Origin: Rhyacophila brunnea
Lineage: Eukaryota > Arthropoda > Insecta > Trichoptera > Rhyacophilidae
DNA: 64,000 nucleotides
Direction of reading: 5' to 3'
Assembly: GCA_022495005.1 (NCBI GenBank)
Contig: JAGYXB010001020.1
Span: 1,488,001 to 1,552,000, forward strand
Shown here: piece by piece, positions 10,115-22,566 of the stretch
How the letters are laid out: each line of letters opens with the position of its first letter
Numbering within the stretch: position 1 is the stretch's first letter
Made by a program: the position numbers and the translations under genes
The notes under the pieces: generated by a model
Seen by the model: the letters and a program-made list of their open reading frames with translations, nothing else
Told to the model about the DNA's origin: nothing
The model's database searches: none

Positions 10115-12870
10115 GGCGATGCTTGACCACTCGATATGGAAATGTACAGACGACATGAATAGATTGTATTAAGTATATATTATGTAATTTAGATAATTTA
10201 TATTTCCGAAATTTGCCAATGATGCGGAATATCAATACTCAATAATGATTTTCATGTAAATACAAAATAACGTGTCTTTCACAGAACATATAAGATAGAA
10301 ATGTGAACGCCAGTCACTAGTATTGACTGCAGTTTTATGAGAGGCAAGCTATTAGATGCAAGAAATACGAAGCCCCCTGAATGTCCTCATATATTACCAA
10401 TATACTGGATGCGCGTTGCATTTACGTGATAATTATAACACGTTTTGAAGTTTATCTCATTAATCTCCACATCCGATAATCGTACCTTCTTACAACGATT
10501 CCCAGAAGTTTAGTGTTCCCTGGTGTCTTTATATTTATAAACACAGGATGTCGTAGATATAAACATAAACAATATATAAATGGAATGGCTCATTACTGAG
10601 GATCGTAAGATCGCGGTCTTCATGTGAAGTTTCTTTTCTGCTTTTCTCTTCCAGTTTATAAAAGGACTGAGCGGATAGCCAATGCCGTTATCGATCATGT
10701 CGTATTATTAATTCGGGAATAATATATCCATCCCTAAAGACAAATGTTCTCTACTGAAAAATGTCCCCATAATGCAGCGATTTCCGCTGATGCAACAGAA
10801 TACATGTCCAGCTCTGTATGTTAATCAGTGATAGGTAATCACTCGCCAGAATTTACATAAGAATAGTACTATATATATATATATATAACTTATATTATAG
10901 ACCAAATCTTTGAAACTAATATATATGCAAGTTTCAAACAATTCCGCCCACGGTAAATAATCATATAATGGAATTTATTCTTTGAAATTAGCTTTGCATG
11001 TACGGAGGTTATAATTAAATATAGGAACGATTCTACGTACTGTAGGATAGTATTTAGTCAATTTATAACGCATGCTTGGACAAAGTTTACAATTCTGTAT
11101 TACGGGATTAGTATTTTTCAATGCCGTTATATCGGGACTCGGGAATCAGACAAACTAAGTAAAAATATTCACGAATTTTAGTATTTTATATCGACATAAT
11201 ATGGCTTTATAGTTATGCTAATAAAAACTATATAAATATGAATTTTCATATCTAGTATCACCTTTGTGTTGATTATTCGATGCAGTTACATACTATATTA
11301 GTAGTATTTCTTTCAGATTTAAATATTTAAAAAAAAAATAAACTCTCGGCTATCTTTAAATTACATCTTGGTTCACAAAACCATGCTTAAAAACCGTATT
11401 AAAAAAATATTTTATATCCTGTGATTTTGGGATCAAGAAGTTGAAGGGGACCCCGAGATGGCAGTCCATAATATCTACTGACTCTATTTACGACGTATCT
11501 TTATTGATTTTCATAGCGGCTTCACTAAACAAAATATTTATTGTCAACGTATTCTGTTTCAAAAAGTTTGATATTCTATTATTGTTCTACGAACACTAAA
11601 TTACATAAATTTCATTGGTTGGTTTTGAAAATGGACTCCATTTAGTAGATTTTCTGGCGGTTCGTCCATTTAGATTTTCTGTTCAGTGACTAAATCCTTA
11701 ATGCCCATGATGATGGTCGTCATCAGAATGATGGGCAACCGCAAGTTGGTTACGCAACTTTGCGCACCGTAATTAACCAGAGACCGCAAATTTTGTTCGA
11801 TTCAATGCTTCAGAATATTATTCGACTGCGCTACAGTGACCACTGGTTTAGCCATTTTATAATATTTATACATTTCAGAAAAAAATATTTTATTTATTTG
11901 ACGGTGTTAAAATATTTTTGTACGGCTTACGCTTTTAAACTATTTTTTTCCTTCATATCATCGTCATCAGCGTGGATCTCACCAAATTGATTTGATTCCT
12001 CTCGATCCTGTGCTTTGTATTATCACGTACTCCCTCGCCAATTCATCAGCCTAAAAGTTTGCATTACGAATGTTCTTTGACTTGTGTGTATGACTAGGTT
12101 TTATCCAACACTTGTTTGTCTTGATAGCGTCTGTACACGTGCATGGATTTACTGTCACCAATAGGGTGTATTTAATTACTAAGCGTAAGCGAGACGCGAT
12201 GTTGTCACTGTATGGTGGTATTTTGACTGGCTGTAAAAATTGGTAAACGTGAAAAATGTTTTGCGCGGTGTAGTTCGGTTTTTTCCCCGGCAGCTTTGCC
12301 ACTATCGTTCAACTGCGCATGAGCACCCACCACCAGTACCAAATATTGCGTGACAATTCAGAAGCTTCTGAACTTTTTTGATGCATGCATGCAATCTTGC
12401 AACGATAATGCGTACTTACACGTGTCTTTGCTTCTTATGGCCGCGATAATACGTACTGTCACCAGTAAATCCGTGCACGTGTAAACGGGATATTAATCAT
12501 CCTTACACGATACGCCTAGTACCTATGCATGCTGCTCTCCATACCACGCTGTGATACTGAGTTTCTAGACCTCTTTTTTATTGATGTTTCTCATGCATCT
12601 GTGATTACTGATTACGGAAAGTACACACTGCCATCAATATGACTGGGGAAATGTATCCCAAAAATGTGGGAGGTGATTTTTTATGAGGATTACTAAGTTG
12701 TAAATCATTCTCTCTCCCCACTTGGGGTTGAGAAAGTAGCACTTAAAAGGGCAAATATTACACACACTCACCCTGGATACGAGTGCATGTACTGAATGTA
12801 CAAGTAATACGTGTATTTTATCCATCCTGCGAGATTTAATACCACGATGCACCATTTCTGTACTTTAATG
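10115..12870. other. Long stretch without a recognisable gene
   Basis: AT-rich. It contains a short (TA)n run at about 10870-10887. At about 12240-12340 it carries a diverged relative of the 2414-2776 element, seen as GTAGTTCGGTTTTTTCCCCGG followed by an AACTGCGCATGAG block. No exon-like GC-rich frame. Confidence 0.5.
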
Positions 12871-13071
12871 GGTGACAGTCTAGTCACTAGTGTGTAAGGC
12901 ACTGACCTTTCATCCGGGGACCCCGAGTTCGATTCTCGGCGAAGTCACAGCATATTTAATTATGTGTTTTTTCAAAGCCTGGGTGTTTATGATTGTTTAT
13001 GAAATATACTCTGCTTCACTACACTACTGTCATTGGGCCTCATCGTTTGTTAAAAAAAATAATAATGTATT
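12871..13071 (+). repeat. tRNA-derived SINE-like copy 1
   Basis: The head resembles a tRNA: an A-box-like TAGTCACTAGTGTGTAAGG and a B-box-like AGTTCGATTCTC in the right spacing, preceded by CATCCGGGGACCC. A non-tRNA body (CTGGGTGTTTATGATTGTTT) and an A-rich end follow. The same head and body recur at 51957-52155. It cannot fold as an intact tRNA because the acceptor arms do not pair. A second interpretation is a tRNA pseudogene, but the shared body argues for a SINE. Confidence 0.65.
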
Positions 13072-13872
13072 TTAGAATTAATACTTGGCGCACTAGATGC
13101 ATAATATTAATTTTCGATGCATTTCATATTAATTAGAGATTTTCTAATGGATGAAAAATTAAACCGTGAACATCAATAAAATTGTGCAATGAAGAGGTAC
13201 ATTTAATAATGTATTCTTTTTCTTCTTTCTGTTCCTTATCCGATAACATTGGCGATGATTTTAACCCTCTTTTCTCTGTAAGTTACTGGTCTAAACAGTG
13301 GTCTGTTCAAATTAGTCTCTGATACTCACGATCAAAGGCGTTCTTCTGTCAAGGTCCCGCTTTCCAGAAATATTCCTTTGAATGACAGCAATAATGCAGA
13401 TCACTTGGCAAAGTTATGCTAAATTTCTAGTTTTTACTTTGACTATTTTTTTTTGATTTTATATTTTCGACGTCACCTCGATTTTATTATTAAGCCAAGC
13501 CATTATATATATAGTATAAGAATACAAATAAATTTCACAATTATATCAGACCCCCTTAGGAACTTCAACTACCTGAAATGTATTGAATTGCCTCGAATGG
13601 TTTTGTCGTCTGTGAGAGATCGCATATTGTGTGTATGCTGATGCTGTCGGTAGAATATTCAATGTAAGTCTGAAGGAATTGAATTCTTAGAGAATAATTA
13701 TGTGCGTTTGATATTTTGGAGGAATAATTTAAATTATTTGCGTACAATTTACATAGTCTCACAACGTTTTGATGACTATTCGTATCGTTTTAATAATACA
13801 GTCATTCATACTACCCCTATAAAATATATTATAATATACTATCCTAAGGGTTTTGGCAGAGTAGGCATTTGT
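13072..13872. other. No feature recognised
   Basis: AT-rich. Overlapping short frames on both strands at 13453-13762, none with a family motif. Confidence 0.5.
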
Positions 13873-13876
13873 TTAA

Positions 13877-14375
13877 GGGGGGACATGCTCAGCGTAGGTC
13901 AAAATGGAGCTTTTATTGCATTTTCAAAGAATGATCCTGGACATTCCTTAAACGTTGTAGATAATCTATTTATATAATTTTGAAACCTTATTATCCTTTA
14001 TATTTATTTTAAACATTTGATGACTGCATTAAGTATTTTTATTACATAAAATAGTATTCTTTTAAACCTCTCGCTCTAATGTTTTAGAATATAGTCATAT
14101 TTCAGTACATAAATGTGCAGTGGTGTTAAGATTTTTTACATTTATTAATTTTTAAACGCATTTATAAAACCATTAGTATAATTTTATTTATGTCGACATT
14201 ATTATAGTGAAATATTTACAATAAAAAATTATATTGATAACCTCTGTGATCCCAAATTTGACAAGAATTAGGCATTTTATTATTCAAAAAATGGGCAAGA
14301 TTAACACATTTGAAGATAATTCTAAAGATACCAATTATAAGCTATGTCTTTGACCATTCAAGTGTGATAAACTGA
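13877..14375. mobile_element. Single-arm relative of the 53152-54539 foldback element
   Basis: Preceded by TTAA (13873-13876), starts GGGGGGACATGCTC and then follows the left arm of the palindrome at 53152-53831 for about 500 bp with few differences. The match fades after GTGATAAAC near 14370. No inverted second arm and no right-hand TTAA end are present. It is either a truncated copy or the ancestral one-armed form. Confidence 0.75.
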
Positions 14376-14630
14376 TAAACATCTTACGTGTTCTTTATAG
14401 TGGATGGGTAAATAATCATTGGTATAAATTACTATTTTAATATTACATCATTATTCGTCACACAATAGTTTTTATTTGGCATACTTCATTTTTTGTGACA
14501 CCAAAAATAATAATATGTCGGTTGCGCAACTTTTTATATAAACAATGCGTAAATATTTCGAAAGCGACTTTTTTGTACAATGAATCCGGTTTTGATTAGA
14601 TTATATTTTTATGAAAGTGGACAGCACAAC

Positions 14631-15359
14631 TAGGGATTCCAATCCCGGGATCCCGAATCCCGATATCCCGGGATCCCGAGCTATTTTCGATACCTATGAA
14701 TCCCGGGATTGGTAAACATAATCCCGAAACTTTCGGGATTAATTTTTTTTATTAATTTTTATGAAAAATAAAATAAAAAGGAAAATATAACAGAAAAAAA
14801 CTTTTAATAACAAATAACTACATTAGAATTAAACTGAGTTTGAATGAAGTTTGATTAATACCCATGTGTAAGTTGCCGATTCATTTTATTTTTTCATATA
14901 AATTCCACCATGACCTCATACGTTTTATGGTAGTTTCATATTTGGCTGACTAATTAGATATATGAAGCGGAAAGGCCATAAATACACCATGATTATTTGC
15001 TTAACTATTAAAATCTATTTAAAATCTCGCTAATCCATTCATTAAGTCTTTACTATCTGAAACAGCAATCTCATATTAAATTCACATTATTATTTATATT
15101 GCAATATTATTTACTCCGTTAAACTTCTGTATTTCCAAGATTGAACGTAGATATACAATATTAACAATAAATGTCTTAAATAGTATAAATTATACTAGAT
15201 TTATTTTTGACCGATTTTATCAATGTTATTTGTAAATATAAAATTTTTATACAATGGAAAAAAATGCCAATCCCGGGACCAGTCCCGGGATCCCGGGATT
15301 GTCAAATTGTAACCCCGAAATCCCGGTATCAGAATTTTGGCTCGGGATTGGATTCCCTA
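14631..15359. mobile_element. Non-autonomous hAT element with CCCGGGATC-rich ends, copy 1 (729 bp)
   Basis: Ends TAGGGATTCCAATCCC...GGGATTGGATTCCCTA, with a perfect 8-bp duplication AGCACAAC at 14623-14630 and 15360-15367. Subterminal zones hold many copies of ATCCCGGGAT-type palindromes on both sides of an AT-rich non-coding middle. The same element recurs in the same orientation at 57285-58018. Confidence 0.9.
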
Positions 15360-15367
15360 AGCACAAC

Positions 15368-18300
15368 TATGACAATTCCATTTGGTTGTATATTATTATT
15401 CTATATTTTTTTAGTAATATAATATACTTAGGTACCTAACTATAAATTTATCAGGGCTGTAACGCCGCCCAATTATGACGGGTGTCATAAAAGTTTTTTT
15501 TTTTAAATATTTATTTCGCATTTCCAACGATTAAATTCGCATTCACCTATGCGAAATGCGAAAAAACTTTGTATGAATTAAATTCTGCTTTTGTGTTAGA
15601 TATACATATTGATAAGTGCTAGCAGCTAAAGTGATCCATTATTAACATTATATTTTTACGTATGACTAATTTCGTATCTTCACGGTTATAATCTATAAAC
15701 AAATACATACATACTTGTATAAAATTTTAATTATTAACAAAATGATACTTTATATTTTATATATTTTAAATGACATTTTGAATTATCCGGGTAGATTTTC
15801 ACATTTTATCCTCGTATATTAAGAGTTAAAACTGTACTTGATAGTAAAATAATTAATCAGTCTTTTTATGACATATTTGCGTGATACGAGTAAATTATGA
15901 CCGTGATTATTGATCACGTCTCCCCCTTATCTTTGACACTCGTAAGTGGTAAGGGTCAGCAAAGAGTTCCCAATAAGTTTCAGCTTGCACCAATTTTGTT
16001 TGTATGTCACGAGAAGTTTCTGTGGACGGGTCGTTTAACCTAGTTTCTCGACAATGTCAGCGAAGATTGCATAACGACTTGCACTTTGCAGTGGCTGCAA
16101 CTTTGGAGTGTGTTTGGGCCAGTGATGGAAATAATAACATTTTCTTAGACTATGTAGTATAGTAAAATATTCGTATACCTAAATGTGTTAAGTAAGTTAA
16201 TATTACCTCTCATTAAAACGTTCATATTCTTCTAACTGTACTGCAGAAGAATAACTCCAAATTACATGGCTCTGAAATCTAATGTTTAAAATATAGAAAT
16301 GCTCAGATTTCTGAAAATTACTAATATATAATAATACATTATTAAAGTATGTGAGCATAATATATTATTAAGTATAACATTTAATTCACATACTCTAAAA
16401 ATAGTCGGACGGGTTATCGTAAGTAGTGTTAAAAAGCTATAAAACGTGCCTAATAATATAAATAATAATAGTATTTCTGGTTATCATTATTGTAAAACTG
16501 TAGAAAACAATCTCGCAAACTTGAACTCCATGTTGAAAAAATATGCGCAGAGGCTGTTCCGTTTCTAACTATAGATATTTTCGTGATCATTATACATCAT
16601 GATACGATCATTTTTCTAAAATATATATAACTTGATTAAACTATTTTCTACTGCGTAACAATGTCTAAGAATTATTTATTGTTTTGACATTTATTATTTT
16701 ATAATTATATTATGTAATTTTATCGTGGTATGTATTTAGATGCCTAGGTACCTACTAAGATTTATCATCTAATAATTATTAGTCTTAATAAAAATATTGC
16801 ATTATTATACTTTAACGTTCGAATTATAATGTCTAATAAATGTTTTATTTTTTTTATAAAAGAATATCATAATCATATTATCGACTACCCTAGATCCACT
16901 ACTGAACGAAGGCCTCTTAATACTGTTTTCACACTTCATGTTCTATACTTTTTCATTGCCACGTACCTACTACTGGATTATGAGATTTATTCGTAAATGA
17001 TAATTTTTCGAGTGATCCACTTCGAGACTTGACGCATTCATTGTATACATAGAAAGAATTAAAAATAACAATATTATAATAATTGCTTTATATGGTCGGT
17101 ACCTATATATTATATTTTTTTTCGAAACACAGATTTTCATGAGTGTTTAAGAGTGATTTTATAGTTCATATCGAGATATCACAATGAATACTTATTACTG
17201 GTTACTAATGTCAAAAAACTACCATTGCCAAAAACAATTGTATATCAGATGAGATGAACTATAAGCTAAGTAACGTATGTACTTGCATAAAGTGCGCTAT
17301 CAATCAAAACCTATCTACGTTTTAACTACAATTTATGACTAGACAAATTGACCAAGCTACATTTTAAAATGGGAGCTCGGAAATAGGCCACAAGATGACC
17401 GTAATAGGAGGTAGGTATAATCAATTAAGTAATGCTATTTAAGAAATAAAGCATTGTTAATAGGCACACATAATATGTATTGCAATATAGTCTATAATGA
17501 ATTCGGTACCAATCGTTTATTTTTATTATGTTTTAATCAGAGGCATTAAGCGTCTGCATTTTTGAAAGGTTCGGTTCCATGAAAAAAATCGAATTAGTTC
17601 GTTCCCGGTTTTACTTTTATTCCAACACTGAAAAAGTACGTATGATAAAGACAATATTATATTATTTTTGGTAGAGCACGGGTGAAGGACAGCGTTGCCT
17701 ATGAAAGAGCTAGAATAGTTTGAATATGAACATTGCTGGCCTTTAATAACTTGCTTACCAAAAAATAAATATAAAATACGATATATAAGTAATTTCTGAA
17801 ATTCGTAGGTTAGTAGGTAGCTGCTTTGATTTTTAGTTGCGTAATAATAAAACCTCCATCATTTTTGCTCTCGTGTAAACAATGTTCACAATAATTATGA
17901 TTTACTTTTTGAAATACCAGTCTCTGGACATTTTTTGACGATAAGAAAACCCCGCATTATTTTTTACCAACTAACTTAGGTATATTTTTTTCACTTGGAA
18001 CACTGCTCAGGATGACAAACAATAATAGAATATAAATTAAAACCTCCGAAACACCAACAATTTTAAACGGTTCCGGTTCGAAAATAATCAAGGGATTCTC
18101 AGCATTCCAGTTCCATTTTCAGCTCGGGGTAATTGTTGATTTCTAATACTTTTATATTATAAACAGTAAAGCGATATTTTCGTTAAATAAAAGTGGTTAT
18201 TTTCTGCTGATTTCTAGCGCCCTTTATTATTATTTCATCTATTGTTGATCGAGAAAATGATCTTTTAAACAGATTGTTTTTATTAATAAATTCACAGTAA

Positions 18301-19162
18301 CAGACTCTCAGTTTTATCTTACAGCGATTTGTTTAACTGATTTTCAGATCTTATTTTCTTGTTTTTGAAAGTAATTTTAAGTCGAATCTACGAATTCAGT
18401 TTATTTCGTTGAAATACATTTCCCTTGAACCTTGTCATATTATCACAATAAGAGTACAGCGTTATCTATCTCTTTTATCAGAGCTGCCCTTTCCGCTGTT
18501 GTGTTGTGACATTTATCGAACTGTTGCGAGCATTTTGTTGTGGCCCCAATTCTGTTCTCGCTGTCGACTCTTTCGCAACTAGGTATGTGTAGGAGTTATC
18601 TATGAATGTATACTTTTATGCCTAGTGTTTACCTGCATTAAAAAAATGATGCCATTTAAAATAATAAGTAAACAGAAGAGCTTAGAGAAATGCGTTCTTA
18701 TTTCGTTATTTAACGAACGAAATATAAAATAAAATTTAATGTAAGCATTGCAGTTCTAATGTATACCTACCAGAAGTTTTCACACGATTTTTAAATCATA
18801 TTCATTAAAATAATTTAAGTTTAAATAGTAGATAGCAATTTCGGATCACACATCATTGCTAAGCTATGAAGATAAATAATTCAGGTATCGATCGTTTATT
18901 TTTATAGTCTTGATCTGAAGACCGAAATAGCCACTGACTATAAGCTACAAATCTGAATGATTTAATATGGGATATGTTATCATCTTCTTCTAGCAATTGT
19001 ATGTACAATTGAAGTCAGATTTACCATAAGGACAATTATTTTCCACATTTACAATTTTAAATAGAGATTAATAACATTTGAAAGCCCCAAGTGAAATCTT
19101 ATTTTCTGGTTCCATAGTAAAATGGCAATACATCGCCTTTACCCATTCTGTGTTAAATGGTC
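15368..19162. other. Long non-coding stretch
   Basis: About 3.8 kb of AT-rich sequence. No exon-like frame, RNA gene or clear repeat end was found. The slightly GC-richer patch at 15930-16130 carries no open frame that I recognise. Confidence 0.5.
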
Positions 19163-19465
19163 CTGTGGGTCTATTCTATTCACAAGCCGGCTATCGACAG
19201 TAGTTTAATATATTTATGTATTGAGGTAGGTATTAATATTTTATTAATAACAATAAGTGAGCCGTCTAAACTGTCAAAACTGTTTATCTTGCTCTAAAAT
19301 TTATCACAGCCAAGAGATGTGCTGTTAAAACATAATACTTATTGTAATAATTATAACTAAATTATTGTAATTGTTACAATAAGTGTTAATAATTTGATAC
19401 TTTCCTACCCTATTTAGCTGCCGTAGCGGACCGAAAGCAGCCTTGTGTATAGAATAGACCCGCAG
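19163..19465. mobile_element. Small TIR element, family member 1
   Basis: Left end CTGTGGGTCTATTCTATTCACAAG and right end reading inward CTGCGGGTCTATTCTATACACAAG form an inverted repeat of over 20 bp. The interior has repeated TTATTGTAAT/ATTACAATAA stretches and no coding capacity. Relatives lie at 59304-59588, 59928-60106 and, in part, 32583-32690. The right boundary interrupts the reading frame of the hAT relic that follows, so this element inserted into it. Confidence 0.7.
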
Positions 19466-19955
19466 AACTGCGATAGCCTTGTTGGAAATCCGAGGATATT
19501 GTTTGTTAATCGAAATCCAGAAAAAATCCAATGGAAAATCGGCGAAGTTCAATTTTAGCGTCCCGTCGTTTTGTCAATTCAACAAATTCTTCTCGAATTT
19601 GTCGGGAAAGCGTTCTGTATAATTTCCGGCATTGATTGCAAAATGATTTCGAATCCAGTCGCATTGCTCCGTATTGATTGTATGAAAGTAATGTTAAATT
19701 TTCTTTTGCAGCAAAGTGAAATGTTTTTGAGCCAGATCCAAAATTAATTACTTGTTTTCAATCGTGGTCTGGTAGGTCCTTTGGTACATTTGTATAGATC
19801 CTTGTCTTAACTCTTTCTGTGAAAGTTTGAGTTTATTTTTGAATCCTAATTTATCGGAGTATGCCAATATATTTTCATTCCGATCTTACATTATTTGTTT
19901 TATTAAGTTTATTCAAGTGCTCAAATATATCAGCCATGTACGCAATACTTTGGCC
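19466..19955 (-). pseudogene. hAT transposase relic (C-terminal region, ZBED-like)
   Basis: On the minus strand, in order from 19955 down: AYMADIFEHLNKLN, a degraded FKNKLKL segment, CDWIRNHF, ELTKRRD and finally FWISINKQYPRISNKAIAVL. These match the usual order of conserved blocks in the C-terminal part of ZBED-type hAT transposases, where the FW..YP..S.KA block precedes the dimerisation end. Stops and frameshifts separate the blocks, so it is dead. It is cut on the left by a small TIR element and on the right by the split element that hosts the LTR retrotransposon. Confidence 0.75.
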
Positions 19956-20327
19956 GTAAAGCCGCGTTGACACGGTCCAAGTGCGATCCAAGTCTACTTG
20001 GATAGGAATAATTAGTATGAAGATGTCTCATCCAAGTGACAGCTTCATGCTATTTATTCCTATCCAAGTTAACTTGTATGGCACTCGATCCAAGTACACT
20101 TTGGCCGAGTGCCATCCAAGTGCACTCGTATGTGACATCTTCATACTAATTATTCCTATCCAAGCTACTTGGACCGCGTCCTACTCATCCAAGTTAACTT
20201 GGATAGTGTAGGCCTCCGAATCCTCGGCTAGCTCCGGGCCTGGAGTGGAGGTACATTCAAATTGTAGGAAGAACAGGTAGGCACTATGTCTAGTCCAATA
20301 AAAGAACTTATTACGATATTAAAACAA

Positions 20328-20333
20328 TTTATT
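20328..20333 (-). terminator. Candidate polyadenylation signal in the 3' LTR
   Basis: AATAAA on the minus strand about 120 nt before the end of the 3' LTR, repeated at the matching place in the 5' LTR (30162-30167). The position suits the R/U5 region, but AATAAA is common in AT-rich DNA. Confidence 0.4.
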
Positions 20334-21580
20334 AGGTTCCGCGTCCACAAAGGTCACAAAGTACAAATTGTCTAAGTCCGAAACCACAAAATTATTAAAA
20401 AGTCTTATTTAAGATATAACACTAATTACATAACTAACACAATTATTATTCAGTTGATTGAGAATTAATCTACTTTTATCCGTAAGCGAGATTGCGCGAA
20501 CACGGGGCACCGCGATAAAAGGTTGGGGACCGGGTCCGGTAATGAAAAGATAAACTCGCGAATAAAACGACTAAGTCGCTGGGTGACACTTCACTCCTAT
20601 CTGTCAAAGTGACAGTAGGTAGAGAGGTAGGTATCTGCCGGTAGGTATCGGGACCTGGGCGAGTACCTCCTCACAAGTCCTGGCGACTTGTATGTGAAAC
20701 TGTAGAGGAAATTACGCCGCTGACCTTCTCAGGTTCAGGGTCGTAAATGCGGGCGTAGACTGATCGATGAAATTAAGAATAGGGGGTTTATAAGCAAATC
20801 TGGCCGATTTCATCCCTTAGCTCAACGTTTTTCGGGTGACAAAATGAATTAACGGTTTCCTTACGAGAGTGGCGGAAATTGTGCAATGACTAATTACCCG
20901 CGACATCTACGTAAGGTCCGACTAAGTAAAATTATGGGCGCGAGTCGACGCTCGCCGGTGGGCGGCGTCGCTCACTCGTCACGTACGTCCTTCGAGTACC
21001 TAGGAGTACCGAGAGCGTGTAATTGATGTAGCAGTACCGCAGTGTTTCTGGGCCAGCCCCACGAAAAACGCACCTACGAAGACGTGCGAGGCATCGACGG
21101 ATTCGTGGTTGAATTACCTATCGATACAGCACACCCCCCGCGTGGTGGCGCTCTTCATGGCTGAGGGAGGGGCGTTCCCGCGGCGGCCGGCTTTACGGGC
21201 CCTAGCGGCGCGAAGGTACCTCTCACCCAGAAACCAGAGTACTACAAAGTTAGCCTGGATGATAAGGCGTCATATGCCAGTGGTTAACTGGGCATATTTG
21301 CGGCACCAGGCCTTCGACAGCGCATATCAATCCTTCGGCCAACTACCGTTGGGGGGCTCAACTTTGAGGCGCCCCGACGGCCTGAATACCTACTTGACGT
21401 TGGTCTAAGAATATGAACTCGGTAGATTGGTGATTTAACTATAAAATAAAAGCTTAATATAAACCCATATTACGCGGGGAAGTTACTTGATTCTAATATA
21501 TAAACGTATTGGTCGCGCAATCTTTCTCACGTTAACAACTAATATAGCTCGGTGTCGCCACGGGCACATACTTACGACTA

Positions 21581-21604
21581 GTTGACGGATGTCATTCCGT
21601 CAAC
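21581..21604. repeat. Perfect dyad in the LTR (9-bp arms, 6-nt loop)
   Basis: The arm GTTGACGGA pairs with TCCGTCAAC across TGTCAT. It is unchanged in the other LTR at 31411-31434. It could be a protein-binding palindrome or an RNA stem. Confidence 0.7.
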
Positions 21605-21818
21605 CAAACATATAGGCAGTAATAATTGCTTAGTACATACTCATACCTAGCCGATCAAAGATTTCCCGCACTTTATTCCAGTACGTGGTCTCCTTGATCG
21701 ACCAAAATCATTGATCCGATTCTCCCGTCGTGCGTGAGCGTGATGCCGTCATACACGCGAGCGAGAGGGGCTCTGTCACTGCAAAGCGAGCAAATTTGTA
21801 TCGCGAAATCGGTTTCTA

Positions 21819-21847
21819 CACATACGACAGAGACGCCGTCGTATGTG
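21819..21847. repeat. Perfect dyad in the LTR (10-bp arms, 9-nt loop)
   Basis: The arm CACATACGAC pairs with GTCGTATGTG. It is unchanged in the other LTR at 31649-31677 although a neighbouring base has mutated. Confidence 0.7.
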
Positions 21848-22553
21848 CGAGCAGGAAAGCTGCCAGAATACCGATTCGGAAACGCCGCGCGCGGAATGAC
21901 CGCGGATATTAATAATCGAAATTGAAATGAAAATTAATTGCGCGGGATCGTGATTATGATCGGATCGATGATTGTCTAGGTGTTGCTATGCTTTGTGATT
22001 GCACATACGTGCAAAAGGGAGCCTTCGCAACAGGCCTATGAGCATATATTAACAATTACTGTGCCGTGTACGTGCGTCGCGTAGCGACATCGATCTATAT
22101 GCACTTATCACTACGTACATCTTAACTATCTAATTACATACTCTCAACGCCCATCCATAAGTCCCCCTTTATTACTATTTAATCCTTTGCCTTACATATA
22201 ATATTTTACAATTTACACTATACATTATTATAAACAAATCCTATTTAATTTAATTACCCTTTACCATATCTGACAATAAAACAAAAATTTAATCTTAAAC
22301 TATATTACCTATTACCTATTATTTACATGGTCAGTGGCGACCGACTTAACCATCCACAGTTCACTCTGAGAAGCCGTGGGGCCTGTCAGAGCAAACTGCG
22401 GGACTTACATATGAAATATTTTGTTCAGCTTTGCCAAGGGTCATCATCATTTCATCGGTGGCGCATTGACTACCAGGGTCAGACCGAGCGGCTGGGTGGC
22501 ACTACTCCTTATGGGAGCGCCCCCCACAGGGGCGGAAAAACCTGTCGGTGACA

Positions 22554-22566
22554 AATCCCCCCAACC
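22554..22566 (-). other. Polypurine tract
   Basis: Read on the minus strand GGTTGGGGGGATT directly abuts the 3' LTR. This is the expected place and composition for plus-strand primer formation, although two pyrimidines interrupt the 5' part. Confidence 0.7.

Larger units (their letters stand above)
20207..22553 (-). repeat. 3' LTR
   Basis: 2347 bp. In element orientation it starts TGTCACCGACAGG and ends GGCCTACA. It pairs with 30041-32385. At 2.3 kb it is long for an insect gypsy-type LTR. It contains two perfect dyads (21581-21604 and 21819-21847) and a GC-rich block at 21100-21400 that is open on the antisense strand. Confidence 0.96.

Noticed and set aside
12888..12950. Possible tRNA gene in the SINE head
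   Set aside because: A and B boxes are recognisable, but the acceptor stem does not pair and the sequence continues into a body shared with another locus, so a SINE is the better call.
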